DNA of 33,007 nucleotides from Betaproteobacteria bacterium (GCA_020061585.1 JAGUXX010000233.1:1-33007), one strand, 5' to 3'. Shown: positions 1-9,896, counted from the first letter of the stretch. Program-made: numbers and translations. The notes: generated by a model from the letters alone, not told the origin.

Positions 1-321
1 GATGGTCAGGGCGGTGATGTCGTCGGCCAAGGCGCAGCCGAGCGTGGCCAGCGCGAACAGCGCCAGGCCGGCATACAGCGGCGGCTTGCGGCCGAAGCGG
101 TCGGATAGCGGTCCCCACACCAGTTGACCGCAAGCCATGCCGATGAAGAAACCCGCCAGCGTCAGCTCGGCGCCGCCGGCGGGGGCGGCCAGGTCGCCTT
201 CGATCGCGGCGAATGCCGGCAGGTACATGTCGATCGACAGCGGCCCGATCGCGGTGAGCGCGCCGAGGATGATCAGCCAGCCGGGAAAGCGGCCGGCTTC
301 AAGGCCGGAACCGAGATTCAA
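1..321 (-). CDS. Bcr/CflA-type MFS drug efflux transporter, 5' part only
   Basis: This is the N-terminal part of a major facilitator transporter that runs off the left edge. The minus strand translates to GWLIILGALTAIGPLSIDMY followed by LPAF, the first transmembrane helix and signature of the Bcr/CflA subfamily. Farther on is GPLSDRFGRKP, the loop between helices 2 and 3 that is conserved in proton-driven MFS exporters. Family members export drugs, sulfonamides or small metabolites across the inner membrane; the substrate cannot be told here. The start is uncertain: the frame is closed by a stop (TGA at about 368-366) shortly upstream and has no ATG, so a TTG at 321-319 is the best candidate. 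It lies just downstream of spoT on the same strand. An ATG overlapping the spoT stop is in another frame and terminates after 13 codons. Confidence 0.75.
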   Translation of the reverse strand, partial: MNLGSGLEAGRFPGWLIILGALTAIGPLSIDMYLPAFAAIEGDLAAPAGGAELTLAGFFIGMACGQLVWGPLSDRFGRKPPLYAGLALFALATLGCALADDITALTI

Positions 322-361
322 GGGCGGGCCATCGACGACGCGACGTGCGGTTGGCCGTACA

Positions 362-2503
<2,142 letters not shown>

Positions 2504-2526
2504 CAGGCTGCCTTCGACAGCGATGT

Positions 2527-2733
2527 TCAGAACGGACCTTTTTTCAGGATTTCGACACCAGTCAGGCCTTCCGCGATTTCGCGCAGGGCCAGCACCGCGG
2601 GTTTGTCCTTTTCCGCTTCCACGCGCGGCGTCGAGCCGGTGGAAATCTGCCGCGCGCGATAGGCGGCGACCAGGGTCATTTCAAAACGATTCGGGATGTG
2701 CTTGATGCAGTCGTCAACGGTAACGCGAGCCAT
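2527..2733 (-). CDS. rpoZ: RNA polymerase omega subunit
   Basis: The 68-residue product begins [20 protein letters not shown] and contains the omega core [10 protein letters not shown] followed by ALREIAEG. Omega binds the C-terminal region of beta-prime, helps RNA polymerase assembly and forms part of a ppGpp binding site, which fits its pairing with spoT immediately downstream. The length is somewhat short compared with the 91 residues of E. coli but typical of betaproteobacterial omega. It is divergent from yajQ, with about 120 bp between the two starts. Confidence 0.95.
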   Translation of the reverse strand: MARVTVDDCIKHIPNRFEMTLVAAYRARQISTGSTPRVEAEKDKPAVLALREIAEGLTGVEILKKGPF

Positions 2734-2786
2734 GGGGGTGAGCCTTTAAGGTGGTGTTTGAGAAAAGTTCCAAACTTGCGGCGATT

Positions 2787-2816
2787 TTAAACGAGACCGG
2801 GGTTAAACCCTATAAT
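2787..2816 (+). promoter_or_regulatory. Probable sigma-70 promoter of yajQ
   Basis: A perfect TATAAT -10 lies at 2811-2816, 37 bp before the yajQ ATG. The best -35 is a weak TTAAAC at 2787-2792 with an 18-bp spacer. The region is AT-rich compared with its surroundings and divergent to rpoZ. Confidence 0.5.
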
Positions 2817-2852
2817 CTCCCGCCGTTTGTATCGTACTTGTACAGGAAAACC

Positions 2853-3338
2853 ATGCCTTCCTTTGATATCGTCTCCGAACTGGACAAACCAGAAATCAAG
2901 AATGCCGTCGAGCAAGCCAACAAGGAGGTCGCCAATCGCTTCGATTTCAAGGGTTCCGACGCCCGCATCGAGCAGGCCGAACTGGTGTTGACGCTGTATG
3001 CCGATGACGATTTCAAGCTCGATCAGGTGCAGGAAGTGCTGAATGCCAAGCTGATCAAGCGCGGCGTCGATATCCGCTGCATGGAACTGGGCAAGAGCGA
3101 GAAGGTCTCCGGCAACAAGGTCAAGCGCGGCGCAACCTTGAAGAGCGGGCTGGAAACCGAGTTGAGCAAGAAGATCGTGCGTCTGCTGAAGGATTCCAAG
3201 ATGAAGGTCAATGCCAGCATCCAGGGCGAAAGCGTGCGGGTCTCCGGCGCCAAGCGCGACGTGTTGCAGGACGCCATCGCGCTGGTGCGCAAAAGCATCA
3301 CCGACTTCCCGTTGCAGTATCAGAATTTTCGCGACTGA
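2853..3338 (+). CDS. yajQ: YajQ family cyclic-di-GMP/nucleotide-binding protein
   Basis: A 161-residue cytoplasmic protein starting [20 protein letters not shown], the highly conserved N-terminus of the YajQ (UPF0234) family. The frame extends upstream, but ATG 2853 fits the family start and has AGGAAAA just before it. The family folds as two RRM-like domains and binds nucleotides. A Xanthomonas member binds cyclic di-GMP and acts with a transcription regulator; whether this copy does so is unknown. The conserved segments [13 protein letters not shown] and [19 protein letters not shown] are present. It is transcribed alone, divergently from rpoZ. Confidence 0.93.
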   Translation: MPSFDIVSELDKPEIKNAVEQANKEVANRFDFKGSDARIEQAELVLTLYADDDFKLDQVQEVLNAKLIKRGVDIRCMELGKSEKVSGNKVKRGATLKSGLETELSKKIVRLLKDSKMKVNASIQGESVRVSGAKRDVLQDAIALVRKSITDFPLQYQNFRD

Positions 3339-3371
3339 AGCGGCGCGGCGGCGGCCGCAAAAACAAACACT

Positions 3372-3400
3372 TGGATTGCGCGCGCGCAATCTATATAATG
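3372..3400 (+). promoter_or_regulatory. Sigma-70 promoter of the rpsP operon with GC-rich discriminator
   Basis: TTGGAT at 3372-3377 and a perfect TATAAT at 3395-3400 are separated by the ideal 17 bp. The bases after the -10 read GCGCGGC, the GC-rich discriminator typical of ribosomal promoters that ppGpp inhibits. Transcription would start near 3407, about 52 bp before the rpsP ATG. Confidence 0.75.
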
Positions 3401-3458
3401 CGCGGCTTTTCCGGTTTTGACGGCCTTTCCGGCCGGCAACAGGCTCATAGGACAGCTA

Positions 3459-3710
3459 ATGGTCACAATTCGTTTATCTCGCGGCGGTTCCAGGAAACGC
3501 CCCTTCTACAACATCGTCGTGGCTGATTCCCGCGATCGTCGTGACGGCCGCTTCATCGAGCGCATCGGTTTCTACAATCCGGTCGCTTCCGGCAGCGCCG
3601 AAACCCTGCGCATCAACCACGAGCGTCTGGCTTACTGGAAAGGCGTCGGCGCGCAGACTTCCGATACCGTCGCCCGGATCGTGCGCAATGGCGCAACTGC
3701 CGCCGCCTGA
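3459..3710 (+). CDS. rpsP: 30S ribosomal protein S16
   Basis: An 83-residue ribosomal protein of the small subunit, beginning [20 protein letters not shown] and containing [19 protein letters not shown], the S16 signature. The frame is open further upstream, but ATG 3459 matches the family start and is preceded by ATAGGACAG. First gene of the rpsP-rimM-trmD-rplS operon, driven by the promoter at 3372-3400. Its 3' end overlaps the start of rimM by 23 bp, suggesting translational coupling. Confidence 0.97.
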   Translation: MVTIRLSRGGSRKRPFYNIVVADSRDRRDGRFIERIGFYNPVASGSAETLRINHERLAYWKGVGAQTSDTVARIVRNGATAAA

Positions 3711-4218
3711 AGATCTGGTGGTGATGGGGCGGGTAGCCGCCCCGTATGCGGTAAGCGGATGGTTGAAAATTCAGCCGTTCACCGAGACGGTCGACAGCCT
3801 GCTGGATTATCCGCAATGGCATATCGGCAAGAACGGCAACTGGCGGAGTTGTCGGCTGTTGGAAGGCAAGGTGCATGGCCAGACGCTGCTGGTTTCGCTG
3901 GATGGCATCAGCGATCGCAATGTCGCCGAGCAGTTGCAAGGCTACGAAATCGCCGTCTCCCGCGCGGAATTGCCGCAACCGGAAGAAGGCGAATATTACT
4001 GGGATCAGTTGACCGGCCTGGATGTGGTCAATCTTCAGGGCGAAGCCTTGGGGCGAGTCGTCGGGATACTGGAAACCGGTGCGCACGAAGTGCTGAAGGT
4101 GCATGACGAACAAGCCGGCAAGTCGGTCGAACGTTTGATTCCGTTCGTCGCAGCATTGGTGCAATCGGTCGATCTGGCCGGCCAGCGCATCGTCGTGGAT
4201 TGGGGCCTGGATTATTAA
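3688..4218 (+). CDS. rimM: 16S rRNA processing/ribosome maturation factor RimM
   Basis: A 176-residue protein needed for maturation of the 30S head, where it binds S19. The N-terminal RimM domain shows [20 protein letters not shown], and the C-terminal PRC-barrel-like part shows [13 protein letters not shown] and later RLIPFV and VDWGLDY. The start at ATG 3688 overlaps rpsP in another frame and places the conserved VVMGR segment about 11 residues in, as in relatives; an internal ATG at 3724 is less likely. Second gene in the operon. Confidence 0.95.
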   Translation: MAQLPPPEDLVVMGRVAAPYAVSGWLKIQPFTETVDSLLDYPQWHIGKNGNWRSCRLLEGKVHGQTLLVSLDGISDRNVAEQLQGYEIAVSRAELPQPEEGEYYWDQLTGLDVVNLQGEALGRVVGILETGAHEVLKVHDEQAGKSVERLIPFVAALVQSVDLAGQRIVVDWGLDY

Positions 4219-4279
4219 GCCGGGTGCCGCGGCGGGGGCTGTTGTACCCGCCTATCATGTCATTACGCTGTTTCCCGAG

Positions 4280-5002
4280 ATGTTCGCGGCGTTGACCGAG
4301 TTCGGTGTCAGCGGCAGGGCGATCAAACAGCAGTTGTGCGGTGTGAGTTTCTGGAACCCCCGGGACTTCACGCAGGACAACTACCACAGCGTCGACGACC
4401 GGCCGTTTGGCGGCGGTCCCGGCATGGTGATGCTGGTGGAGCCGCTGGATCTGGCGTTGACGGCGGCCAAGACGCAATTGTTGCGGCAGGGTATTGCCGC
4501 GCCGCGGCTGATCTATCTGTCGCCGCAGGGGCGCCGGCTGGATCAGGCGCTGGTGCGGGAATTGGTCAATGCGCCGGGGCTGGTGTTGCTGGCCGGACGT
4601 TACGAAGGCATCGACGAGCGGCTGTTCGCGCGGCATGCGCTGGAGGAAGTTTCGCTCGGCGACTATGTGCTGTCGGGTGGCGAGTTGCCGGCGATGGTGT
4701 TGCTGGATGCGCTGATACGGCAGATTCCCGGTGCGCTGGGACATGCCGAGTCGGCGAACCAGGACTCGTTCGCCGATGGTTTGCTGGATTGTCCGCATTA
4801 CACGCGGCCGGAAGACTATCTCGGGCTGCGCTCGCCGCCGCTGTTGCGCGGCGGCAACCATGCCGAAGTGTCGCGCTGGCGATTGCGCGAGGCCTTGAAA
4901 AGAACGTCGCTGCGGCGACCGGATTTGCTGGAACAACGGACGATGAGTCCGCTGGAAATTGAATTGCTCGGCGAAATTCGCCGGGAAACCGACCCGGACT
5001 AG
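4280..5002 (+). CDS. trmD: tRNA (guanine-37-N1)-methyltransferase TrmD (start uncertain)
   Basis: Methylates G37 of tRNAs with S-adenosylmethionine and prevents +1 frameshifting. SPOUT-class trefoil-knot motifs are clear: [23 protein letters not shown] and [15 protein letters not shown]. The first ATG in frame (4280) would remove the conserved N-terminal strand: the frame reads [18 protein letters not shown], and homologues begin just before this VITLFPEMF. Upstream to the rimM stop there is no ATG, GTG or TTG in frame, only ATT codons at 4211 and 4214. A GTG at 4224 would come into frame if the G run near 4233-4238 were one base longer. The real start is therefore probably 4211-4226, by a rare codon or hidden by an indel. 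Confidence 0.93.
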   Translation: MFAALTEFGVSGRAIKQQLCGVSFWNPRDFTQDNYHSVDDRPFGGGPGMVMLVEPLDLALTAAKTQLLRQGIAAPRLIYLSPQGRRLDQALVRELVNAPGLVLLAGRYEGIDERLFARHALEEVSLGDYVLSGGELPAMVLLDALIRQIPGALGHAESANQDSFADGLLDCPHYTRPEDYLGLRSPPLLRGGNHAEVSRWRLREALKRTSLRRPDLLEQRTMSPLEIELLGEIRRETDPD

Positions 5003-5010
5003 TCCGGGTC
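4991..5010. repeat. Perfect 20-bp palindrome over the trmD stop codon
   Basis: The ten bases GACCCGGACT are followed directly by their reverse complement. The trmD stop TAG lies in the centre (5000-5002). There is no T run, so it is not a standard terminator; it could be an mRNA hairpin that separates trmD from rplS or stabilises a processed transcript. Confidence 0.5.
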
Positions 5011-5073
5011 ATTTAGAAACGGCGGCATGTTTCACGAAACCTATACCGCCTACTTTCGTGCAAGGAAACGAAG

Positions 5074-5457
5074 ATGAACATCATCGAACAGATCGAAAAT
5101 GAAGAAATCGCCCGCCTGTCGGTCGGCAAGGTCCTGCCGCCGTTCGCCCCCGGCGATACCGTCGTGGTGCAGGTGAAAGTCAAGGAAGGCAATCGCGAGC
5201 GTCTGCAGGCTTATGAAGGCGTGGTCATCGCCAAACGTAACCGCGGTCTCAATTCCGCTTTCACGGTGCGCAAGATTTCCGCCGGCGAAGGCGTCGAGCG
5301 TACTTTCCAGACTTACTCGCCGCTGCTCGCCGGCCTTGAGGTCAAGCGTCGCGGCGATGTGCGACGCGCCAAGCTGTATTACCTGCGCCAGCGTTCCGGC
5401 AAGTCGGCGCGGATCAAGGAAAAGCTCGACCATCACAAGCGCGCCGCCAAGGTTTAA
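5074..5457 (+). CDS. rplS: 50S ribosomal protein L19
   Basis: A 127-residue large-subunit protein at the 30S-50S interface. It begins [20 protein letters not shown] and contains [35 protein letters not shown] and a basic C-terminal region typical of L19. The ATG is preceded by AAGGAAACGAAG. Last gene of the rpsP operon, ending at the terminator at 5480-5512. Confidence 0.97.
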   Translation: MNIIEQIENEEIARLSVGKVLPPFAPGDTVVVQVKVKEGNRERLQAYEGVVIAKRNRGLNSAFTVRKISAGEGVERTFQTYSPLLAGLEVKRRGDVRRAKLYYLRQRSGKSARIKEKLDHHKRAAKV

Positions 5458-5474
5458 TTGCGCGCCGGTTCGCC

Positions 5475-5512
5475 AAAAAGCCGCCTGGGTGTTGCGCCCA
5501 GGCGGCTTTTTT
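5475..5512. terminator. Bidirectional rho-independent terminator after rplS
   Basis: A perfect 10-bp stem GCCGCCTGGG (5480-5489) pairs with 5497-5506 across a 7-base loop and is followed by six T residues (5507-5512). Five A residues at 5475-5479 give a U run on the other strand, so the same hairpin can end the convergent TSUP gene, whose stop codon starts at 5514. Confidence 0.92.
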
Positions 5513-6258
5513 CATGTCGATTCAGACCACGCCTTGAGCAGCAACGCGGCGCTGGAGAGCAGCAGCAGAGCGCCGATCAAGCGTGTCATCTGGGCATTGC
5601 TCAGACGGGCATGCACATGGCTGCCGGCATACAGCGCGGCGATGATCAACGGCGCGGCAAGCAGGCAGTTGATCCACACTTCGCCGCCAGCCAGCAGGCC
5701 GATGGCCAGGAAGGTGACGATGCGGATCAGCCCTTCGAGGAAAAACAGCCCGGACAGGGTAGCGCGCAGCGACGACTTGTCCTCGATGCGGTGCGACAAA
5801 TAGATCACGTAGGGCGGGCCGCCGGTGCCGAACAGGCCGCCGACCGCGCCGCCGGTCAATGCGGCGGGATAGGCCCAGACGGTCGAAACCGGCTTGAAGG
5901 CGCCGGCTTTGATCAATAGCGAACGCAGCGCGAACACCAGGACGAACAGCGCCAGGATGCCGAGCAGCAACGCCGGGGGCAGGGAAACCAGCAGACTGGC
6001 GCCGACTACCACGCCGATCAGGCTGAGCGGCAGCAGGCGGCGGATTTCCGTCCAGGCCACATGCTTGAAAGTCACGCCGCCGACCAGGGCGGAAGCGGAG
6101 AAATCGGTGATCAGGATGAACGGCACCACCTCCGGCAACGGAAAACGCAGGGCCAGCAGCGGCACCGCGATCAGACCGGAGCCAAAACCGGAAATGCCGC
6201 GCACGAAATAGGCCAGCAGCAGGACGCTGACGGCGTATAGAAGGTCCGGATAGGGCAT
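5512..6258 (-). CDS. TauE/SafE (TSUP) family sulfite/organosulfur exporter-like permease
   Basis: A 248-residue polytopic inner-membrane protein of the TSUP family (COG0730). The two half repeats each carry a glycine-rich motif: RGISGFGSGLIAVPLL near the N-terminus and GGAVGGLFGTGGPPYVIYL in the second half. Members export sulfite, sulfoacetate or other anions; in a sulfur oxidiser, sulfite export is plausible but not shown. ATG 6258 is chosen; the open frame can be extended to a TTG at 6294, but those residues fall in the inverted-repeat element at 6287-6407 and do not resemble the family. It converges with rplS and shares its terminator. Confidence 0.85.
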   Translation of the reverse strand: MPYPDLLYAVSVLLLAYFVRGISGFGSGLIAVPLLALRFPLPEVVPFILITDFSASALVGGVTFKHVAWTEIRRLLPLSLIGVVVGASLLVSLPPALLLGILALFVLVFALRSLLIKAGAFKPVSTVWAYPAALTGGAVGGLFGTGGPPYVIYLSHRIEDKSSLRATLSGLFFLEGLIRIVTFLAIGLLAGGEVWINCLLAAPLIIAALYAGSHVHARLSNAQMTRLIGALLLLSSAALLLKAWSEST

Positions 6259-6276
6259 CGGAATCAACAAGAAAAA

Positions 6277-6417
6277 GCGTAAATTGCAAGGCAAATTTGT
6301 TCTGGCGCTAATCCTTCAGGAATCCAGTAAAGACCTGACAGGTTTTACAAACCTGTCAGGTCTTGAACTTCTCGCGTATAAGGAAAGCCAGAACAAATTT
6401 GCCGCGGGCGTAAATTG
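6277..6417. repeat. MITE-like nested inverted-repeat element with flanking direct repeats
   Basis: The outer arms GGCAAATTTGTTCTGGC (6290-6306) and its perfect reverse complement (6387-6403) enclose an inner perfect 16-bp inverted repeat AAGACCTGACAGGTTT (6330-6345 and 6349-6364) around a 3-base loop. The segments between the arms are also partly complementary, so the whole can fold as one long hairpin. The 10-bp direct repeat GCGTAAATTG lies on both sides (6277-6286 and 6408-6417), like a target duplication. No open reading frame is inside. This accounts for most of the intergenic space between the TSUP gene and coq7. Confidence 0.7.
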
Positions 6418-6445
6418 GACCATGAACGGCAGCCTGGCCGATGAC

Positions 6446-6472
6446 TTGTATATTGGATGAAGCAGATATAAT
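6446..6472 (+). promoter_or_regulatory. Probable sigma-70 promoter of coq7
   Basis: A perfect TATAAT lies at 6467-6472, 30 bp before the coq7 ATG. The -35 is weak (TTGTAT, 6446-6451, 15-bp spacer). Confidence 0.45.
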
Positions 6473-6501
6473 TCAGCCCAGCCATCCCCAAGGAATCCGT
6501 C

Positions 6502-7155
6502 ATGTCGTTCAAGCTGCTGCCCAATCTGCCCAATGGTCCGGAAGCCTTCATTCTGCAATTCGACAAGGCGCTGCGTACGGTATTCGCCACCGCGTCGTCG
6601 CGTCGCCCATACCCGGATGCCGGTGTCGACGAGGCGGAGATGAGCGAGGCGGACAAACGCCATGCGGCGGGTCTGATGCGGGTCAATCACAGCGGTGAAG
6701 TCTGCGCCCAGGCGCTGTATCAGGGCCAGGCCTTGACCGCGCGCAATCCGCAAGCGGTGCGCGCGCTGATCGAGGCGTCGGAGGAGGAAACCGAACATCT
6801 GGCCTGGTGTGAAAAGCGTCTCGACGAGCTGGGTAGTCATAAAAGTTTGCTCAATCCGCTCTGGTATGCCGGATCTTTTACGCTGGGCGCGCTGGCCGGG
6901 GCTTTGGGCGACAAATGGAATCTGGGTTTTCTGGCCGAAACCGAACGCCAGGTGGAAGGCCATCTGAATGAACATCTCAGCGAGTTGCCCGAGGCGGATG
7001 CGAAAAGCCGGGCGATCGTCGAACAGATGAAAGTCGATGAAATGAAACATGCGGAAACCGCCATCGCGCATGGCGGCGCGCCGTTGCCGGTGCCGGTTCG
7101 GCAGGCCATGCAACTGACCTCGAAAGTGCTGACTTTCGCGGCCTATCGGGTATGA
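6502..7155 (+). CDS. coq7: 2-polyprenyl-3-methyl-6-methoxy-1,4-benzoquinone monooxygenase Coq7
   Basis: A 217-residue di-iron hydroxylase that catalyses the penultimate oxygen-dependent step of ubiquinone synthesis. The four-helix-bundle iron ligands are visible: [43 protein letters not shown] and [11 protein letters not shown], i.e. two Glu and ExxH pairs. The length and C-terminal TFAAYRV match bacterial Coq7. The start ATG has AAGGAATCC upstream. The stop overlaps the next gene's ATG by 4 bp (ATGA). Its presence shows an aerobic ubiquinone-based chain. Confidence 0.95.
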   Translation: MSFKLLPNLPNGPEAFILQFDKALRTVFATASSRRPYPDAGVDEAEMSEADKRHAAGLMRVNHSGEVCAQALYQGQALTARNPQAVRALIEASEEETEHLAWCEKRLDELGSHKSLLNPLWYAGSFTLGALAGALGDKWNLGFLAETERQVEGHLNEHLSELPEADAKSRAIVEQMKVDEMKHAETAIAHGGAPLPVPVRQAMQLTSKVLTFAAYRV

Positions 7156-7472
7156 CGCGCAGTTTCGCCGAGAATCTCTCCGACCTGCCGCCGGCCGACG
7201 ATCTGGCGGGCATCGAATTGACCGGCCTGGATGGGGCGGTGGCGGTGATCGATAACCAGCCGGGCAGCCAGGGTTCGCTGCGGGTGTATCGGCATCTGCT
7301 GACCCGCTATGGTGTCATTGACACGCTGGCCGCGGCCGAGGGATTGGCGTTGTTCGCGGAACATGCTCAGGATGCGCGTCGCAATCCGGGCAAGCATCCG
7401 AACATCGACCGACTGTTGGCGATCGAGGCCGGTGGTCCGGTGTTTTCCGGGCGATTCCTGGTCGTCAGATAA
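7152..7472 (+). CDS. DUF2322-like small protein coupled to coq7
   Basis: A 106-residue soluble protein without signal peptide or membrane segment. Segments such as [35 protein letters not shown] and [14 protein letters not shown] recall the DUF2322 family of betaproteobacteria; this is recognition from memory. Its function is not known. It overlaps coq7 by 4 bp and so is co-translated with it; an accessory role near ubiquinone synthesis is only a guess from position. Confidence 0.75.
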   Translation: MTRSFAENLSDLPPADDLAGIELTGLDGAVAVIDNQPGSQGSLRVYRHLLTRYGVIDTLAAAEGLALFAEHAQDARRNPGKHPNIDRLLAIEAGGPVFSGRFLVVR

Positions 7473-7496
7473 AAAAGCCCGCTCATGTGAGCGGGC
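7471..7496 (-). terminator. Rho-independent terminator of the SCP2-like gene
   Basis: Read on the minus strand, a 9-bp perfect stem (7488-7496 with 7477-7485, loop of 2) is followed by six U residues from the A run 7471-7476. It ends the 7519-8022 gene and also lies right at the end of the converging DUF2322-like gene. Confidence 0.85.
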
Positions 7497-7518
7497 CGAG
7501 ACGAAGCTGACGCTGTGC

Positions 7519-8022
7519 TTATTTCGGGCAGGCGTCGTCGCCCGGGACTTTGCCGGGGATCAACAGGAACTGTTCGAACGGGCCCATGACGCGCATGGCT
7601 TCACCCTTCGGGCCTTCGAACTTGAGGCGGCCGAACATCATGGCGCGCATCGGGCCGTATTCGCCGGCGCCCATTTCCTTCCAGCGCTTGGTTTCGGCAT
7701 GCATCAGGTAGTCGGAATCCTGGTCCAGCGTGGTGTGCTGGATCGGGCCGGCATAGGTACACAGTGATTTGCCGTTCTTGGCGCTGATGGTCAGCTCGAC
7801 TTTGGTGGCTTCGCCGCATTCGGTGCGGTACAGATGCAGCACCTTGTAGCCGCGGCCTTTGTCGTTCTTGATCCACTTCTCGGCCAGTTCGTCGGTCAAC
7901 GCCGGGTTGTCGTTCCAGGCCTTGCAGGCTTGTTCGGCCCATTCGGCGGACATCATGGGGGCCGCCTGAGCGGACAGGGATACCAGGCCGGCGGCAGCCA
8001 GGGCAAGGGAAATCAAACGCAT
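7519..8022 (-). CDS. Exported SCP2-like sterol/lipid-binding domain protein
   Basis: A 167-residue protein with a cleavable signal peptide (MRLISLALAAAGLVSLSAQA, cut before APMM). The mature part has no further membrane segment. The C-terminal half (MHAETKRWKEMGAGEYGPMR, then MMFGRLKFEG and GPFEQFLLIPGKV) resembles SCP2 sterol-transfer domain proteins seen in betaproteobacteria; this is recognition from memory and no ligand can be inferred. Four cysteines in the mature part (in EQACKAW, TECGEA, SLCTYA and DACPK) could form disulfides in the periplasm. ATG 8022 is preceded by a strong GGAGGAG. It is a single-gene unit with its own promoter and terminator. Confidence 0.7.
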   Translation of the reverse strand: MRLISLALAAAGLVSLSAQAAPMMSAEWAEQACKAWNDNPALTDELAEKWIKNDKGRGYKVLHLYRTECGEATKVELTISAKNGKSLCTYAGPIQHTTLDQDSDYLMHAETKRWKEMGAGEYGPMRAMMFGRLKFEGPKGEAMRVMGPFEQFLLIPGKVPGDDACPK

Positions 8023-8097
8023 TGTGTTCTCCTCCAAACGGTGCGGTAACGAGCTGCCGACGGCGTGTCGGCGTTCGACCAGAAAAAACCGGCGGCA

Positions 8098-8126
8098 AGG
8101 TTAGCCCGCGCTGCGAGTGCTGTCAA
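8098..8126 (-). promoter_or_regulatory. Probable sigma-70 promoter of the SCP2-like gene
   Basis: On the minus strand a perfect TTGACA (8126-8121) is followed after 17 bp by TAACCT (8103-8098), giving a start near 8090, about 70 bp upstream of the ATG. The -10 is weak. The remaining 8023-8157 gap holds nothing else recognised. Confidence 0.45.
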
Positions 8127-8157
8127 AAAAAGCCGGTTAATACAGGGTTCAGCCAGA

Positions 8158-8577
8158 CTAATGAGGCAGATAGCGTTTCAGCGCGCCATACAGCCAGGTG
8201 CCATGAAGCGCGCCGGCCAGCACCACGATGGCGCCGATCGAGCCGGTTCCGGCCAGCGCGAACACCGGACCGGGACACAGGCCGATCAGCCCCCAGCCGA
8301 GTCCGAACACCACGCCGCCGGCAATATAGCTGACGCGGCCGGCGGGCTTGTCCGGGATTTCGATCCGCTGGCCGTCCATGGCCTGGCGATCGCCGAGACG
8401 CTTGATGATCTGGGTGGTGATGAAGGCGGTGATGATGGCCGAGAACATGATGCCGAACATGTGAAAACTCTGGAAATGAAACATTTCCTGTATGCGGTAC
8501 CAGGATGCCGCTTCCGACTTGATCAGCACGAAGCCGAACACCACGCCGACCAACAGATAGGGGATGTAGCGTGTCAT
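8158..8577 (-). CDS. YeeE/YedE (DUF6691-type) sulfur transport half-protein
   Basis: A 139-residue inner-membrane protein with about four hydrophobic segments. The second half shows GGVVFGLGWGLIGLCPGPVF followed by ALAGTG, the conserved cysteine-containing motif of the C-terminal half of YeeE/YedE transporters. Full-length YeeE (TsuA) imports thiosulfate; the split forms, related to PmpA/PmpB, are thought to move sulfur-containing ions, but the substrate here is unknown. The start at ATG 8577 gives MTRYIPYLLVG; an upstream in-frame extension lacks homology. It lies 11 bp downstream of its partner gene and probably forms one transporter with it. Confidence 0.85.
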   Translation of the reverse strand: MTRYIPYLLVGVVFGFVLIKSEAASWYRIQEMFHFQSFHMFGIMFSAIITAFITTQIIKRLGDRQAMDGQRIEIPDKPAGRVSYIAGGVVFGLGWGLIGLCPGPVFALAGTGSIGAIVVLAGALHGTWLYGALKRYLPH

Positions 8578-8588
8578 GGCGAGGGTTC

Positions 8589-9143
8589 TCAGATCAGCAT
8601 CCGCGGTACCAGAAGCCACGACGCGAACAAGCCGCCGGCGAAGATGCCGAGCACCGCGTAGAGGGAGGGGAGTTGCAGCGTCGACAGGCCGGTGATGGCA
8701 TGGCCGGAAGTGCAGCCGCCGGCATAGCGGGTGCCGAATCCGACCAGCACGCCGGAGGCGAACAGGAAGGTGAAATTGCGCACGCTGGTATGGAACAGTT
8801 CATCCGGTACCAGGAAGGCGCCCGGTTGCGTGAAGCCCCAGGCCAGCAGCATGTCCTGCGCGGCGGCGCTGAGCTTCACCGGTTCCGGGTTGGCGAACAT
8901 CACGCCGGCGAGAAAGCCGCCGAGTCCGGTGCCGATGACGAATACCAGGCTCCAGATATGTTCCTTCCAGTTGTAGCGAAAGAAATCCACATCCACGTTG
9001 GGCGGCTGGGTGATCGCGCAGAGATGGCGCAGGTTGTTGGAAATGCCGAACGATCGATTGCCGATGAACAGCATCGTCGGCACCATCAGTCCGATCAGTG
9101 GGCCCGCCACATACCAGGGCCAGGGTTGATATAACCAGTCCAA
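8589..9143 (-). CDS. YeeE/YedE family sulfur transport protein, first half
   Basis: A 184-residue polytopic inner-membrane protein. Its diagnostic motif is [20 protein letters not shown], with the cysteine and histidine conserved in YeeE/YedE proteins. The start is a TTG at 9143-9141 preceded by GGAGAAAACC at good distance; the N-terminus reads (M)[18 protein letters not shown]. It is translated with the next gene (11-bp gap) as the two halves of a thiosulfate/sulfur-compound transporter. The context of fccAB and a TSUP exporter in the same window supports a role in sulfur metabolism. Confidence 0.88.
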   Translation of the reverse strand: MDWLYQPWPWYVAGPLIGLMVPTMLFIGNRSFGISNNLRHLCAITQPPNVDVDFFRYNWKEHIWSLVFVIGTGLGGFLAGVMFANPEPVKLSAAAQDMLLAWGFTQPGAFLVPDELFHTSVRNFTFLFASGVLVGFGTRYAGGCTSGHAITGLSTLQLPSLYAVLGIFAGGLFASWLLVPRMLI

Positions 9144-9171
9144 GGTTTTCTCCGGTTCAGGAAGCGTGGCG

Positions 9172-9199
9172 ATTATATAAACAAAGGCTGATAAACCAA
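9172..9199 (-). promoter_or_regulatory. Sigma-70 promoter of the YeeE/YedE pair
   Basis: On the minus strand TTGGTT (9199-9194), a 16-bp spacer and a perfect TATAAT (9177-9172) lie about 30 bp upstream of the TTG start. Confidence 0.6.
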
Positions 9200-9221
9200 G
9201 CTGGCTGGTCGACTATTTCGG

Positions 9222-9896
9222 TCAGGGTTTATTCGTCTTGGCCTGATGCAGAATCAGGTCGATGCGTCGTTGCAGTTGCGCCGCCGCATCGACTTCACCC
9301 GCATCCAGCGCCCCCTTGCGGCGCACCTCCAGCCAGGCCAGCAGCGGCCGCCGCCAGCCGCGCTCGGATGCGGTGTCGACGGCGATGGCTTGCGTGGCCG
9401 GGTCGGCGCGTCCGCCTTGCAACAACAGACCGGCGCCAATCAGGCGCGGCAGCGGATCTTTGATTTCGCGCGCGGCCTGATTGGCGTCGGCGTCGTTGTT
9501 CGCGACTATCAGCCGGGCGTAATGGGGGGGCAGGGATTTGGCGTCCAGTCCGACCCAGTCCCCGGACAGGAAACGGGCATAGGCTTGTTCACTCAGGCCG
9601 GCATCGACAGCCAGCGGGGCGTAGGCGGCGCAGGGGGCAAAATCGAGACTGGCGACGCGACTGGCGCAGGCGGCGAGTTCGGCGCGGGCCAACAGGTCGA
9701 TGCGGCCGGATTGGGCGATGTCGGCGCGCATTTTGTCGAGCGCCAGTTCAGCCGACTGGCTGTCGCCTTCCAGCCAGCGTTGTTGCGCATGTTCGAGCAG
9801 ACTGACCGCGTTCATTTTCCAGTTCGCCGGCGGCGGGGTGCCGGCGCAGGCGACAAGCAGCAGGGCGAGACTGGCTGATGCGAGCATCTGTTTCAT
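9222..9896 (-). CDS. Putative lipoprotein, last gene of the Mla-like operon
   Basis: A 224-residue protein with a lipoprotein signal (MKQMLASASLALLLVACAG, lipobox LVAC), so probably anchored in the outer or inner membrane. The mature part is alanine-rich and helical, with TPR-like character (LLEHAQQRWLEGDSQSAELA). No family is recognised with confidence. Its ATG overlaps the stop of the MCE gene (ATGA), so it is translationally coupled and likely serves lipid transport, as small lipoproteins often do in MCE operons. Confidence 0.75.
   Translation of the reverse strand: MKQMLASASLALLLVACAGTPPPANWKMNAVSLLEHAQQRWLEGDSQSAELALDKMRADIAQSGRIDLLARAELAACASRVASLDFAPCAAYAPLAVDAGLSEQAYARFLSGDWVGLDAKSLPPHYARLIVANNDADANQAAREIKDPLPRLIGAGLLLQGGRADPATQAIAVDTASERGWRRPLLAWLEVRRKGALDAGEVDAAAQLQRRIDLILHQAKTNKP

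Noticed and set aside
5028..5041. TGTTTCACGAAAC resembles a ParB parS site
   Set aside because: The consensus is TGTTTCACGTGAAACA; two central bases are missing here, so the half-sites are wrongly spaced. No parA or parB is nearby.
6259..6294. Start of the TSUP gene at TTG 6294
   Set aside because: The extra 12 residues come from the inverted-repeat element and have no similarity to the family; ATG 6258 fits better.
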